Under the pieces are notes generated by a model. That model was not told where the DNA came from and made no database searches. It saw nothing but the letters and a program-made list of their open reading frames with translations. The position numbers and the translations under genes were made by a program. Shown piece after piece: positions 1-9,735 of a stretch of 36,625 bases of DNA (position 1 is the first letter of the stretch; every line of letters begins with the position of its first letter). The DNA comes from Desulfuromonadales bacterium (GTDB lineage: Bacteria > Desulfobacterota > Desulfuromonadia > Desulfuromonadales > JAAXQG01): the NCBI GenBank assembly GCA_012974445.1, contig JAAXQG010000278.1:1-36625 (forward strand). Direction: 5' to 3'.

Positions 1-2004
1 TTCTTCCTCTCCGGGAACTGCAATATCCTGTGGCTCATCCAGCCCCGTATCCAGGAAGCGTCGCCACTTGGCCTTGCCCGGACCGGGAGGAATGTTGAAC
101 ATACCGCTCTGCCGCCCCCCGTTAATCATCAGATAGAGGTTCTCCCGGCTCCCCCTGTCCCTGAAGAACATCCCCAGGATGTTTGAATGCTCAGACCAGT
201 CCGGTTTGCCCAGTTCCAGGCCGTGCCAGCTCAGGTCAAAGGAACCGTCGGAATTACGAGCCTCATACTTACGGGCGCGCAAGCTGGGGTGTTTCATCCG
301 AAAGGCGATGAGCCGGGTGACAAAAGATCGAAGGTCTTGATCGGCATCAGGGCCCCACTGGAGCCAGTTCAGATCGTTGTCCTGGCAATAGCTGTTGTTG
401 TTTCCATTCTGGGTGCGGCCCAGCTCGTCCCCCGCCAGGATCATGGGCACGCCGCGAGAGAACATGAGCAGCGCTAGAGCATTTTTTCTCATTCTGCGTC
501 TCAGACTCTGGATCTGAGGGTCGTCGGTCCTGCCTTCGACTCCGCAGTTGAAACTGTGGTTGCAGTTGTCTCCGTCGCGGTTGTCCTCGCCGTTGGCCTC
601 ATTGTGCTTCTCGCTGTAGGAGAACAGGTCACTGAGGGGGAAGCCGTCATGACTGGTGACGAAATTAATACTGTGAAAGGGCGCCCTGCCCCCCTTCTGG
701 TAGAGATCGGAGCTTCCGGAAAGGCGCGTCGCCAGCCGGGGAATCATCCCCTTGTCCCCCCGCAGGAAGCTGCGGATATCGTCCCTGTAGCAACCATTCC
801 ACTCGGCCCAGCGGCCCCAGTTCGGGAAAGAACCCACCTGGTAGAGCCCGGCGGCATCCCAGGCCTCGGCGATCAGCTTGGTATTGGCCAGCACAGGAGA
901 GGCGGCGATGCGCTCGAGCAGCGGGGGATCATTGAGCACCTTTCCGTCGCGCCCCCGCCCCAGGATGGAAGCCAGATCAAAGCGGAAACCATCCACATGC
1001 ATCTCCGTGACCCAGTAGCTGAGGCAGTCGAGAATCAGATCCCGTACCACGGGATGGTTGCAATTGAGGGTGTTGCCGCAACCGGAATAGTTGGCGTATT
1101 CCCCCGTCGCCGGATCAAGCAGATAGTAGACACTGTTGTCCAGCCCCCGAAAAGAGGTGGTTTCCCCTTTTTCGTTCCCCTCTCCCGTGTGGTTGAACAC
1201 CATATCCAGAATGACTTCGATACCGGCCTCGTGCAGGGCCTTGACCATCTGTTTGAATTCGTTGACCTGGCCTCCGGGACGGGATGCGTAGGCCCCTTTG
1301 GGAGAGAAAAAATTCAGGGGATGATAACCCCAGAAATTCTTCAGGGGACGCTTTGATACGGGATCGATGCGGGGGTTGTCGTTCTCGTCGAACTCGGTGA
1401 CCGGCAGCAGTTCCACGGCCGTCACACCCAGCGACTTGAGATAGGGAATTTTCTCCACCAGACCGGCATAGGTGCCGGGGGCCAGCACTTCCGAACTGGA
1501 ATGTCGGGTGAAACTGCGCACATGCATCTCGTAGATGATGGAATCGGCCAGGTGAAGATTCAGCGGCTGGTCGTGTTCCCAGTCGAATTCATCATCATCG
1601 ACGATGAGGTTGTGCCAGCTCTGGGGCTGTCCCCAGTGCTCTCCTCCGAACAGGGCCTTGGCATAGGGGTCGATCAGTACCCTGTCGGCATCGAAACGGT
1701 GGATCTGTGTGTCCTGATCTTCTGCGCCAAGAACGCGGTAGCCGTACCCCATGGCGGGGTCGAGTCCCCGCACCAGCACATGCCAGATATGCCCCGTACG
1801 GTTGAACCGGGGATCCAACGGAAACTCGGCGATGGGCTCATGCCCCCCGGGGCTAAAAAGAACCAGGGAGACGCCATGGGCATGGGAGGAGAAAACGGAG
1901 AAGTTGATTCCTTTGGGGATGGGCGTTGCACCCAGAGGCATGGGGTGCCCTCGGCCTATATCGAAATCGGTGGAGACGAAATCCAGAAACTCATTTTTTG
2001 ACAT
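1..2004 (-). CDS. glgX: Glycogen debranching enzyme GlgX/isoamylase type (C-terminus beyond the window)
   Basis: Hydrolyses alpha-1,6 branch points of glycogen or limit dextrin in the cytoplasm (GH13 isoamylase subfamily). The 668 visible codons start with MSKNEFLDFVSTDFD and an N-terminal CBM48-like beta domain (GINFSVFSSHAHGVSLVLF). The four GH13 regions follow in order: DMVFNHTGEG (region I), GFRFDLAS (II, nucleophile Asp), IAEAWD (III, acid/base Glu) and FVTSHDGF (IV). GDELGRTQNGNNNSYCQDN is typical of GlgX/TreX. The frame is still open at base 1, so a short C-terminal part is missing; family members have about 700 residues. The ATG at 2004 has AGGAG six bases upstream. It is divergent from the MFS gene across a 235-bp gap in which I see no convincing promoter. 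Assignment to debranching rather than trehalose-pathway isoamylase is by family resemblance. Confidence 0.93.
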   Translation of the reverse strand, partial: MSKNEFLDFVSTDFDIGRGHPMPLGATPIPKGINFSVFSSHAHGVSLVLFSPGGHEPIAEFPLDPRFNRTGHIWHVLVRGLDPAMGYGYRVLGAEDQDTQIHRFDADRVLIDPYAKALFGGEHWGQPQSWHNLIVDDDEFDWEHDQPLNLHLADSIIYEMHVRSFTRHSSSEVLAPGTYAGLVEKIPYLKSLGVTAVELLPVTEFDENDNPRIDPVSKRPLKNFWGYHPLNFFSPKGAYASRPGGQVNEFKQMVKALHEAGIEVILDMVFNHTGEGNEKGETTSFRGLDNSVYYLLDPATGEYANYSGCGNTLNCNHPVVRDLILDCLSYWVTEMHVDGFRFDLASILGRGRDGKVLNDPPLLERIAASPVLANTKLIAEAWDAAGLYQVGSFPNWGRWAEWNGCYRDDIRSFLRGDKGMIPRLATRLSGSSDLYQKGGRAPFHSINFVTSHDGFPLSDLFSYSEKHNEANGEDNRDGDNCNHSFNCGVEGRTDDPQIQSLRRRMRKNALALLMFSRGVPMILAGDELGRTQNGNNNSYCQDNDLNWLQWGPDADQDLRSFVTRLIAFRMKHPSLRARKYEARNSDGSFDLSWHGLELGKPDWSEHSNILGMFFRDRGSRENLYLMINGGRQSGMFNIPPGPGKAKWRRFLDTGLDEPQDIAVPGEEE

Positions 2005-2239
2005 GACAGCTCCTGTCAATTATGGTCGTTTAATTTCAGAAAAACTACCACAGAGATCAAATGCCGGGGCAAAAAAACTCGGAATCATGGCAATGAGTGA
2101 CGCCATGGGCTATCCTTCTTTTTTCATGAGTTACTGATTGCCTTGTCGATCCTTCCTTGCCCCGGCAGGGGTATCGTTCACAGCGGCGCAATAATCGAAA
2201 AAACAATTCCACCCTTCTTCGCAATGCTCCTGGTGCAAT

Positions 2240-3547
2240 ATGAATCCTTTAAATTTATTTTTTTCCGACAAAAAAGACACAGGTGCCAAACAACGGGCCT
2301 GGTGCCTCTACGACTGGGCCAATTCCGCCTTCGCCACGGTCATACTCGCGGCGGTGCTGCCCGTCTATTTTGCCCTCCAGGTTCCCGCCGAGGGCGCGGC
2401 ATTGACTCTGCCCTGGAGTCAGGGAAAGGTCCAGGCAACCTCCCTCTGGGGGTACGGTCTGTCAATTTCCATGCTGCTGGTGGCTGTTCTTGCGCCCTGG
2501 CTGGGGCGAATCTCGGATCGCAGGGGATTGCGTCAGCCCCTTTTCATTGCGGTCAGTCTTATCGGGGCACTGACGACCATCGCTCTGGGGCTGACATCCT
2601 CCGGCGATTATATCAGCCTGCTCGGGCTGTTTATCCTGGCTAATATCTGCTTTGCCACGGCCAACGTCTTTTACAACGCATACCTGCCCGAGCTGGCTTC
2701 CCCCCATGAGATCGACGGGCTCTCGGCCCGGGGATTTGCGCTGGGGTACCTGGGGGGGGGGCTGGTTCTGCTGCTGTGCATGGGGCTGATTCAGCTCTCA
2801 GGATTGTTCGGTTTTGCCGATGCGGCAGCCGCCACCCGGGCGGGTTTTATCCTGACGGGACTCTGGTGGCTCGGCTTTTCAATCCCCGCCCTGCGACTTC
2901 GTCCGGCCGCTGAAGGGCGGCGGGTAATTCAGCCGCAAGTCCGCAGCTGGAGTGCCTTTGTGAAGCTGCTCCGGGAACTTCTGGCCCAACGCAACCTCTG
3001 CATTTTCCTGCTGGCCTTTCTCTGCTACAACGACGGCATTCAGACGGTCATCGCCGTCTCTGCCATTTTTGCGCGCCAGGAGCTGGGCCTGTCCCAGACC
3101 AGCATCCTGGGATGCTTTCTGATGATCCAGTTTCTGGCCATTCCCGGCTCGCTGCTCTTCGGTCGACTGGCTGATCGAAAGGGAGCCAAAAACGCCCTGT
3201 TGCTGGCTCTGGCCGTCTTTACCGGGATCTGTATCTTTGCCTTCAGGATGGATTCTGCCCTGGAGTTCTGGATGCTCGGAGCCCTGGTGGCCCTAGTGCT
3301 GGGGGGGAGTCAGGCGATCAGCCGGTCCCTGTTCGGACGGCTGATCCCCGAGGGGAGGAATGCTGAATTTTACGGGTTTTATGCCATCAGCTCCAGATTC
3401 GCCTCGGTTCTGGGGCCTCTTACCTTTGCCCTTATCGGCGATCTCACCGGCTCAACCCGGCTCTCGATTCTGGCCCTGACGTTCTTTTTTCTTCTGGGAA
3501 TGATTCTGCTCTGCGCCGTCAAGATCCCCGAGGCGGCTAGGGACTGA
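2240..3547 (+). CDS. MFS transporter, UMF1/Atg22-like family
   Basis: Predicted inner-membrane permease of 435 residues. The N-terminus carries RAWCLYDWANSAFATV, the signature of the UMF1 family (prokaryotic relatives of the vacuolar effluxer Atg22). About 11-12 hydrophobic segments follow, with the MFS-type loop GRISDRRGLRQP between segments 2 and 3 and GRLADRKGAKNA in the second half. The substrate is unknown; members are annotated as permeases without proven function. The ATG at 2240 is chosen because the family motif begins within 20 residues, although no good Shine-Dalgarno precedes it. The gene ends two bases from the end of the convergent rluA-type gene, leaving no room for an intergenic terminator. 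Confidence 0.85.
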   Translation: MNPLNLFFSDKKDTGAKQRAWCLYDWANSAFATVILAAVLPVYFALQVPAEGAALTLPWSQGKVQATSLWGYGLSISMLLVAVLAPWLGRISDRRGLRQPLFIAVSLIGALTTIALGLTSSGDYISLLGLFILANICFATANVFYNAYLPELASPHEIDGLSARGFALGYLGGGLVLLLCMGLIQLSGLFGFADAAAATRAGFILTGLWWLGFSIPALRLRPAAEGRRVIQPQVRSWSAFVKLLRELLAQRNLCIFLLAFLCYNDGIQTVIAVSAIFARQELGLSQTSILGCFLMIQFLAIPGSLLFGRLADRKGAKNALLLALAVFTGICIFAFRMDSALEFWMLGALVALVLGGSQAISRSLFGRLIPEGRNAEFYGFYAISSRFASVLGPLTFALIGDLTGSTRLSILALTFFFLLGMILLCAVKIPEAARD

Positions 3548-3549
3548 AT

Positions 3550-4455
3550 TTATGGGGCGGGGATGCCCGCAAGATTCATAAGAAAGAGGAAATCCTCCGG
3601 GAGAGGTGCCTCGATGCAGAGGGGTTGCCAGAGTCCGGGGTGCACCATCTCCAGTTTCCTGGCGTGCAGCAGCTGCCGGGGAACAACCCGCATCTCCCCT
3701 TCAAGCTCCAGATAGCGCTGCCCCCCGTAGTAGGTGTCCCCCAATATCGGAAAGCCCGCATCGGCCAGATGGACCCGAATCTGGTGGGTCCGCCCCGTAT
3801 GGGGTTTGGCCTCCACCAGGGATATTCCCCCTGCATAGCAGAGCCGCCTGAAGTCCGTGTGAGCCGCCTTGCCTTTTTTGGAGGCGACGGTGCGCTCTCC
3901 CGGGCGGGAGAAGAGACGATCCTCGACGCTGAAGGTCTCGGGGGCCTCCCCCGGTACCAGGGCCAGATAGCTCTTCTGGATCTCGCGATTGGCAAACTGG
4001 GCGGCAAGTTCGCGATTGGCTGCACCGTTGAGGGCAAAAAGAAGCAGGCCGCTGGTGTCCGAGTCCAGCCGGTGAAGCAGGATCGGCATCTCCGGGGCAT
4101 CTCGAAGCTGCTCCAGAACCATCTCCTCGGCGCTCTCGGGTCTCGCCTTCGAGGGAACGGAGGCCAGTCCCGCTGGCTTATTCACCGCGAGAATGACCCC
4201 ATCACGATAGCTCATCTCCAGCTCGGCGCCGCGAAAGCATACCGGCTCGGGTGCCATATCGATGATGATCTCATCCCCGCTGCGAACCATGGTTCGTGCA
4301 TCGCGGCAGATCTGGCTGTTGATCCGAAGATGACCATGTTCGATGCGGTAGTTCAGCAGCTCCCTGGCGAGGCGAGGAAAATGGTCCAGCAGGGCCCGAT
4401 CCACAAAACAGGACCGGTCGGCAATACGGAATGACTCGATGCGTGTAAGTTCCAT
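3550..4455 (-). CDS. RluA-family 23S rRNA/tRNA pseudouridine synthase
   Basis: Isomerises specific uridines to pseudouridine in rRNA or tRNA. The 301-residue product has an S4-like RNA-binding segment near residues 33-70 (LRINSQICRDARTMVRSGDE). The RluA/RluC/RluD catalytic motif HRLDSDTSGLLLFA contains the active-site Asp, and the downstream HTGRTHQIRVHL motif is present. The ATG at 4455 overlaps the mtaB stop codon by one base (TGATG), which implies translational coupling; a TTG three bases earlier is less likely. It is the last gene of the leftward cysE-isc operon. Family members differ in target (RluC, RluD, TruC and others) and I cannot decide which applies. Confidence 0.88.
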   Translation of the reverse strand: MELTRIESFRIADRSCFVDRALLDHFPRLARELLNYRIEHGHLRINSQICRDARTMVRSGDEIIIDMAPEPVCFRGAELEMSYRDGVILAVNKPAGLASVPSKARPESAEEMVLEQLRDAPEMPILLHRLDSDTSGLLLFALNGAANRELAAQFANREIQKSYLALVPGEAPETFSVEDRLFSRPGERTVASKKGKAAHTDFRRLCYAGGISLVEAKPHTGRTHQIRVHLADAGFPILGDTYYGGQRYLELEGEMRVVPRQLLHARKLEMVHPGLWQPLCIEAPLPEDFLFLMNLAGIPAP

Positions 4456-5753
4456 CAATTGACGAGAACTCCTTCCAGGGTTGTACCGTTCCAGTGTTGA
4501 ATATCGACCTGCCGGGCCTCTCCCACCATGGACAAATCGGCAGGGATACTCACGCTAAGGTAGTTAGGGGTGATACCGCGGCCGATGCCTGTGCGCTCTC
4601 CACCCTCGATGATGATCTCGAGTCGCTCTGCGATGAACCGCCGGGCATAGAGTTCTTGCTTCTGATCGCTCAGAGCGCGAAGCACCGAGGCCCTGCCTTT
4701 GCTCAGCGCCCCGCCGACCTGCCCGGGAAGGCTGGCAGCCGGGGTTCCCGCCCTGCGGCTGTAGGGAAATACATGCAGGTAAGACAAAGCAAGGGTGTCG
4801 AGAAAACTACGGGTCTGTTCGAACTCATCATCGGTCTCTCCCGGAAACCCGGTGATGACATCCAGGCCAATGGCTGCATCGGGAATCAGCTCCAGAATAC
4901 GCTCCACCCTCCCCCGGAAAAATGCACTGTCGTAGTGACGGTTCATCCGCTGCAACACCGAATCGCTGCCGGACTGCAGGGGGATATGAAAGTGGGGACA
5001 GAGCCTGCTTGAAGCGGCCACGAGTTCGATCAGCTCGTCGGGAATCTCCGTCGGCTCCAGCGAACCGAGGCGCAGGCGGTGAATATCGGTGCGATCCAAA
5101 ATGGCACGGATCAGCTCCAGCAAAGAGCTGCCCTCTTCGAGATCCGCCCCGTATCCACCGATATGAATCCCCGTGAGCACCAGCTCAGCGAAGCCCTGTA
5201 GAGACAGGCGAGCGACCTGCTCGACGACCTGCTCGAGGGGGACCGACCGGCTTCTGCCCCTGGCGTAGGGGATGATGCAGTAGGAACAGAATGCGTCGCA
5301 GCCGTTCTGGATCTGCACAAAGGCCCGGCTGCGATCCTCGAAGCGACTCAGTTCCGGAACAGCGGCCAAGGACTCGGAGCGAATGTCGGAGACCTCGATA
5401 CGCCCCTCGGCGCCCTCGGACTCCAGACGAGCAAGAAAATCCCTCTTCTCCTCATTGCCCAGCACCAGCGAGACGCCGGGAATCGAGACCAAGGCCTCGG
5501 GATCGACCTGGGCGTAGCAGCCCGTCACGACGATGCGAGTCTGGGGATTGAGGCGGCGAGCCCTCCGGATGATCTTGCGGGTCTGGGCATCGGTGGCGGA
5601 GGTGACGGTGCAGCTGTTGACGATGACCAGCTGGGCCCCTTGATCGAAAGGAACAACTTCGTAACCGGCTCCCAGGAGCTGTTCCTCCATGGCGGCGGAC
5701 TCAAACCGGTTCGTCTTGCACCCCAGGGTGGTAATGGCTACGGTTCCCTTCAC
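4455..5753 (-). CDS. mtaB: tRNA (N6-threonylcarbamoyladenosine-37) methylthiotransferase MtaB
   Basis: Radical-SAM enzyme converting t6A37 to ms2t6A37 in tRNAs that read ANN codons. It needs two [4Fe-4S] clusters. In its 432 residues, the N-terminal MTTase domain carries three cluster cysteines ([27 protein letters not shown]). The radical-SAM CxxxCxxC is seen as [25 protein letters not shown]-like RNA-binding domain forms the last ~65 residues. The GTG start at 5753 overlaps the mnmA stop by four bases (GTGA), indicating coupling. Placement behind iscS/iscU and mnmA fits, because the enzyme consumes Fe-S clusters and sulfur. MtaB is preferred over MiaB because of the TLGCKTN motif and overall resemblance. 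Confidence 0.92.
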   Translation of the reverse strand: MKGTVAITTLGCKTNRFESAAMEEQLLGAGYEVVPFDQGAQLVIVNSCTVTSATDAQTRKIIRRARRLNPQTRIVVTGCYAQVDPEALVSIPGVSLVLGNEEKRDFLARLESEGAEGRIEVSDIRSESLAAVPELSRFEDRSRAFVQIQNGCDAFCSYCIIPYARGRSRSVPLEQVVEQVARLSLQGFAELVLTGIHIGGYGADLEEGSSLLELIRAILDRTDIHRLRLGSLEPTEIPDELIELVAASSRLCPHFHIPLQSGSDSVLQRMNRHYDSAFFRGRVERILELIPDAAIGLDVITGFPGETDDEFEQTRSFLDTLALSYLHVFPYSRRAGTPAASLPGQVGGALSKGRASVLRALSDQKQELYARRFIAERLEIIIEGGERTGIGRGITPNYLSVSIPADLSMVGEARQVDIQHWNGTTLEGVLVN

Positions 5754-6829
5754 GCGATGATCCCCCCGCCGAGTACCCGGTCCCCGTCATAGAAGACGGC
5801 CGACTGCCCCGGCGTAACGCCGCTTTGCGGCTGCTCGAACCTGACGCCGTAGCGCCCCTGTCCCAGCGGGGTAACGATTGCGGGCTGCTCAAGGTGACGA
5901 TAGCGGATGCGACAGTTCATCAGGATCGGCGAGACAGGGGGCGCATCGAGCCAGTTGCAGTCGATTAACTCCAGTTCGCTGCGCAGCAGATGCTGCTTCT
6001 CCCCTACGATGACCCTTCGTTGCTGGGCATCAATCCCCACCACATAAAGCGGCTCGGACCAGGCCAGCCCCAGTCCCCGGCGCTGACCGATGGTGTAGCG
6101 GTAGGTACCCTGATGAGTTCCCAGGACCTTGCCGGAGACATGGACGATCTCACCGTTCATGGCCCCGCTGCCGCGCTGCTCTTCCAGGAACCTTACGTAG
6201 TCACCGTCGGGGACGAAACAAATATCCTGGCTCTCCGCCTTATCGGCGACCTCCAGACCAAAACGCAGGGCATGCTCCCGCACCTCGACCTTGGTCATCC
6301 CTCCCAGGGGAAAGCGCACATACTGAAGCTGCTCTCTTGTCAGGCAGTAGAGAAAATACGTCTGGTCCTTGCCGGAGTCGAGCCCCTTGCGCAGCACCCT
6401 GCGTCCATCCTCTTCCAGGATTCTGGCGTAATGCCCCGTAACCAGGTAGTCGGCCTCGAGCTCCCGGGCCTTGCGAAGCAGCATCTCGAACTTGAGCACC
6501 TGATTGCACAGGACACAGGGGTTGGGGGTGCGACCCGCAAAGTAGTCATCGCAGAAACGATCGATGACCGTGTTCTGAAAATCCTGCTCAAAATTGATCA
6601 CGTAAAAAGGGATCTGAAGCTTCTGCGCCACGCGCCGTGCATCATAGACATCGTCCAGGCTGCAGCAGGTGCCGAAGCTGTCACCATTTTTCTCCGTGAA
6701 GGAACTGTAATCCCAGATCTGCATGGTCATGCCGATGACCTCCAGACCCTGTTCCTTGAGCAGAGCCGCAGCCACCGAAGAATCCACGCCGCCGCTCATG
6801 GCGACGACTGCCCTTTGTCCCTTTTTCAT
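5750..6829 (-). CDS. mnmA: tRNA-specific 2-thiouridylase MnmA
   Basis: Thiolates U34 of tRNA Lys, Glu and Gln using ATP and persulfide sulfur from the cysteine desulfurase. The PP-loop [10 protein letters not shown] lies near the N-terminus. The two catalytic cysteines are in [13 protein letters not shown] and [13 protein letters not shown], and [10 protein letters not shown] is the family GQR motif. The start is placed at ATG 6829, giving [18 protein letters not shown], the usual N-terminus and 359 residues; an upstream in-frame TTG (6877) would add sixteen atypical residues lying in a hairpin. It sits between iscU and mtaB in one operon. Confidence 0.94.
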   Translation of the reverse strand: MKKGQRAVVAMSGGVDSSVAAALLKEQGLEVIGMTMQIWDYSSFTEKNGDSFGTCCSLDDVYDARRVAQKLQIPFYVINFEQDFQNTVIDRFCDDYFAGRTPNPCVLCNQVLKFEMLLRKARELEADYLVTGHYARILEEDGRRVLRKGLDSGKDQTYFLYCLTREQLQYVRFPLGGMTKVEVREHALRFGLEVADKAESQDICFVPDGDYVRFLEEQRGSGAMNGEIVHVSGKVLGTHQGTYRYTIGQRRGLGLAWSEPLYVVGIDAQQRRVIVGEKQHLLRSELELIDCNWLDAPPVSPILMNCRIRYRHLEQPAIVTPLGQGRYGVRFEQPQSGVTPGQSAVFYDGDRVLGGGIIA

Positions 6830-6861
6830 CGCTAAAAACCCGTTTCCTATCAACGGCGAAA

Positions 6862-6891
6862 GAGGATGAAGGCCCAAAGGCCCGCATCCTC
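6862..6891 (-). terminator. Hairpin between iscU and mnmA (possible attenuator or processing site)
   Basis: The 95-bp gap between iscU and mnmA holds an inverted repeat: GAGGATG...CATCCTC outside and GGCC...GGCC inside, around a short loop. On the minus strand it is followed only by TTTC, a weak U-tract, so partial termination or mRNA stabilisation is more likely than a full stop. Confidence 0.5.
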
Positions 6892-6924
6892 CCTCACTTC
6901 CAGTTCTTTCTCAAACAACCTGAG

Positions 6925-7293
6925 TTACTGGCCTGATTCTTTGTAGTTTTTGATGGCTTCGTGCAGCGCATCGGCAGCAAGATTGGAGCAGTGCATCTTC
7001 GCCGGGGGGAGGCCGTCGAGCGCCTCGGCAACGGCGGCGTTGGTCAACTCCAAAGCCTCTTCCAGTGTCTTGCCAATGGCCAGCTCGGTTACCATGGAAG
7101 AGGTGGCGATAGCCGCACCGCAACCGAAGGTCTTGAACTTGACATCTTGAATGATGTTATTTTCCACCTTGAGGAAAATCTTCATGATATCGCCACAGGA
7201 GGCGTTTCCGACCTCACCTACGCCGTCGGGATTCTCGATTTCTCCAACGTTTCTCGGATTGCTGAAATGATCCATTACTTTTTCGGTATACAT
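6925..7293 (-). CDS. iscU: Fe-S cluster scaffold IscU/NifU-like
   Basis: Scaffold on which [2Fe-2S]/[4Fe-4S] clusters are assembled from sulfur delivered by IscS. The 122-residue protein has the NifU N-terminal fold only. Its three ligand cysteines are Cys33 (NASCGD, with Asp35), Cys58 (TFGCGAA) and Cys102 (KMHCSNLA). There is no C-terminal NifU or central [2Fe-2S] domain. The ATG at 7293 has GAGGAG about seven bases upstream. It lies 36 bp downstream of iscS; no hscA, hscB, fdx or iscA follows, so this is a minimal two-gene ISC unit. Confidence 0.95.
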   Translation of the reverse strand: MYTEKVMDHFSNPRNVGEIENPDGVGEVGNASCGDIMKIFLKVENNIIQDVKFKTFGCGAAIATSSMVTELAIGKTLEEALELTNAAVAEALDGLPPAKMHCSNLAADALHEAIKNYKESGQ

Positions 7294-7329
7294 GGTCGAC
7301 TCCTCGATCAGAACTCGTATTGATGGTGT

Positions 7330-8490
7330 TTATTTGTTGTAAAGCGGACTCATCTCCCGCAGCCGCTGAACGATGGGGGGGAGAATCTCCAGCAGATAGT
7401 CGATTTCTTCTTCGGTATTGTCCGGGCCCAGACTGAAACGGGTGCTGGAATGGGCCAGAGCCACATCCACGCCCATGGCGCCCATGACATGGGAAGGCTC
7501 GAGAGATCCCGAGGTACAGGCGCTGCCCGATGAGGCCGCGATCCCCTTCATGTCCAGGTTCAGCAGCAGCGACTCCCCTTCGATATAGGAGAAACTGACG
7601 TTCAGGGTACCGGGCAGACGCTTTTCGGGATGACCGTTGAGCTTGACCTCGGTGATCGACGAGAGGATCCCCCGTTCCAGGCGGTCGCGCAGGGCCTTTA
7701 CCCGATGGTAGTTCGCTTCCAGCTCGGCCCCGGCCAGTTCACAGGCCAATCCGAAAGCCACGATACTGGCCACGTTATGAGTGCCGCCACGGCGATTGCG
7801 TTCCTGATGGCCCCCATGGAGCAATGAAACCATGCGGCTGCCCTTGCGGATATAGAGGGCGCCGACCCCCTTGGGAGCCCCGATCTTGTGACCGGAGAGC
7901 ACCAGCAGGTCCACGTTGGCGCTCTGAACATCCACGGGGATCTTCCCGGCAGCCTGCACCGCATCGGTATGAAAGCGTACCTTGTACTTGCGGGCAATAT
8001 GACCGACCTCCTCGATGGGGAAGACGGTACCCGTCTCGTTATTCCCCCACATGATGGAGATCAGGATGGTCTTCTCCTCAATGGCCTGCTCCAGCGCCTG
8101 CAGATCGAGCATGCCGTCGGCGTCCACGTCCAGGTAGGTAACCCTGAAACCCTGCTTCTCAAGGGCCTGACAGCTGGCAAGCACCGCGGGATGCTCCACA
8201 GTCGTGGTGATGATGTGATCTCCCTTGGCCCGGAGCGCCTCGGCCGTCCCCTTGATGGCGAAGTTGTCCCCTTCGGTCCCGCAGGAGACGAAGACGATTT
8301 CCGCCGCAGAGCAGTTGATAAGCCTTGCGACCTGCTCCCGGGCTTTCTCTACGGCACCGGAGACGGCACGGCCGGCCCAGTGAACGCTCGAGGGGTTGCC
8401 GAAATCTTCTTTGAGATAGGGCAGCAGGGCGTCAAGAGCTTCGGGACGCAGGGGGGTTGTAGCGTTGTAATCCATGTAAATGTGCTTCAC
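7330..8490 (-). CDS. iscS: Cysteine desulfurase IscS/NifS
   Basis: PLP enzyme that converts cysteine to alanine and an enzyme-bound persulfide for Fe-S assembly and tRNA thiolation. The N-terminus MKHIYMDYNATTPLRPE is characteristic. The PLP lysine is in VLSGHKIGAPKG, and the mobile-loop catalytic Cys is in SSGSACTSGSLEPSHV. The start is set at GTG 8490 because GGAGG stands exactly seven bases before it; the upstream ATG at 8496 would be one base from that Shine-Dalgarno. Length is 386 residues. It is between iscR and iscU. Confidence 0.94.
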   Translation of the reverse strand: MKHIYMDYNATTPLRPEALDALLPYLKEDFGNPSSVHWAGRAVSGAVEKAREQVARLINCSAAEIVFVSCGTEGDNFAIKGTAEALRAKGDHIITTTVEHPAVLASCQALEKQGFRVTYLDVDADGMLDLQALEQAIEEKTILISIMWGNNETGTVFPIEEVGHIARKYKVRFHTDAVQAAGKIPVDVQSANVDLLVLSGHKIGAPKGVGALYIRKGSRMVSLLHGGHQERNRRGGTHNVASIVAFGLACELAGAELEANYHRVKALRDRLERGILSSITEVKLNGHPEKRLPGTLNVSFSYIEGESLLLNLDMKGIAASSGSACTSGSLEPSHVMGAMGVDVALAHSSTRFSLGPDNTEEEIDYLLEILPPIVQRLREMSPLYNK

Positions 8491-8533
8491 GGTCATTCCT
8501 CCAGGACTCATGTATTTGAGGGAAAGGCTGATT

Positions 8534-8953
8534 TCATTTAAGAGCCGCGCGGGCTTCATTGGTCAGGTCTTCGAGATTAATGGATGTGAGAAAAGCCCTG
8601 ATCCGTTCACCGAGCCCCTGCCAGACACTCTGGGTCACGCACTGTGTAACACACTGGCAGCGCCCTTCGTTGTCCATGCAGGATACGGGAACCAGCGTCT
8701 CCTCGACACTGTCAATAATCTGATCCACCAGGATGTCTCTTGCGGGCCTTGCCAGCAGGTAACCACCACCGGGGCCGCGAACACTGCTGACCACCCCGCA
8801 GCGGCGTAACTTGACGAAGAGCTGCTCCAGATAGGTCAGGGAAATGTCCTCCCGGATTGAAATATCCTTCAGGGACATGGGGCGTCCTTCTCCGTAGAGA
8901 TTCAGGCTGACCAGCGCCCTGACGGCATATTGAGCCTTGGTGGACATGCGCAT
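8534..8953 (-). CDS. iscR: Rrf2-family Fe-S-sensing regulator IscR
   Basis: Transcription regulator with an N-terminal winged helix (MRMSTKAQYAVRALVSL, then ISLTYLEQLFVKLRR and the wing VRGPGGGYLLA). The C-terminal cysteine cluster is VSCMDNEGRCQCVTQCVTQS. Aligned by eye with the three cysteines of E. coli IscR, the spacing here is C-x6-C-x5-C with an extra Cys inside. The position of the E. coli ligand His107 (C-L-T-H) is occupied by Gln (C-V-T-Q). A near-duplicate 12-base unit in the DNA encodes VTQC/VTQS. The ATG at 8953 gives the usual MR(L/M) start; it is 5 bp after the cysE stop. It probably represses its own operon through the site at 9744-9768. CymR-like cysteine control is the alternative. 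Confidence 0.88.
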   Translation of the reverse strand: MRMSTKAQYAVRALVSLNLYGEGRPMSLKDISIREDISLTYLEQLFVKLRRCGVVSSVRGPGGGYLLARPARDILVDQIIDSVEETLVPVSCMDNEGRCQCVTQCVTQSVWQGLGERIRAFLTSINLEDLTNEARAALK

Positions 8954-8957
8954 GAGC

Positions 8958-9695
8958 TCAGCCCTTCTCCCCCCCAGCGGCGGCGGGAAGTTCCTCGGCC
9001 GACTCCGCAATAGGGGCCATCTGCGCCACCTCGGGCGTTTCAACAGCAGCAACCGGAGGCTTTATCTGCTTGACCTGCTTCTCCAGGGTGCGTACCTGAT
9101 CCATCAGGCAGCTGATCACCTTGGCCACGGGATCAGGCAGATCGTTATGATCCAGGTCGGTCTTCTGATCAACCTTCTTCCCGCCGGAAAGGACGATACG
9201 CCCAGGAACCCCGACAACGGTACAGTCGTCCGGCACTTCCTTGACCACCACCGAATTGGATCCAATGCGGCAGTTGTCTCCCACCCGAAAAGGCCCCAGG
9301 ATCTTGGCACCGGAACCGACCACCACGTTGTCCCCCAAGGTCGGATGCCGTTTTTCCTTGGCCCAGGAGGTTCCCCCCAGGGTAACGCCATGGTAGAGAG
9401 TGCAGTTCTTGCCGATTTCAGCAGTCTCGCCGATAACGACGCCCATGCCGTGATCAATAAAAAAGCCCCTGCCTATACGGGCACCGGGATGAATTTCGAT
9501 CCCGGTGAGAAAGCGACCAATGTGAGAGAGAAAGCGGCCAAGGAAAAACAGCTTGCTCTTCCAGAGCGCATGGGCGAGACGATAGACCAATACCGCATGA
9601 AAACCGGGGTAGCAGAAGAGTATTTCCATCGGTCCGCGCACTGCGGGATCCCGATCGAAAATCACCCTGAAATCTTCCTTGAGTTCTTCAATCAT
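8958..9695 (-). CDS. cysE: Serine O-acetyltransferase
   Basis: Makes O-acetylserine from serine and acetyl-CoA, the first committed step to cysteine and hence the substrate supply for IscS. The 245 residues comprise a short helical N-terminus and a left-handed beta-helix of hexapeptide repeats. The signature is [16 protein letters not shown], with [11 protein letters not shown] and [13 protein letters not shown] following. The tail (residues ~200-245) is Ala/Glu/Pro-rich and longer than in minimal SATs, with a coiled-coil-like segment [15 protein letters not shown]. The ATG at 9695 has AGGAG ten bases upstream. It is first in the operon cysE-iscR-iscS-iscU-mnmA-mtaB-rluA. Confidence 0.92.
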   Translation of the reverse strand: MIEELKEDFRVIFDRDPAVRGPMEILFCYPGFHAVLVYRLAHALWKSKLFFLGRFLSHIGRFLTGIEIHPGARIGRGFFIDHGMGVVIGETAEIGKNCTLYHGVTLGGTSWAKEKRHPTLGDNVVVGSGAKILGPFRVGDNCRIGSNSVVVKEVPDDCTVVGVPGRIVLSGGKKVDQKTDLDHNDLPDPVAKVISCLMDQVRTLEKQVKQIKPPVAAVETPEVAQMAPIAESAEELPAAAGGEKG

Positions 9696-9735
9696 ATGAG
9701 CAGGACTCCTGTTCTTTTTGTTAACTTACAGGAGA

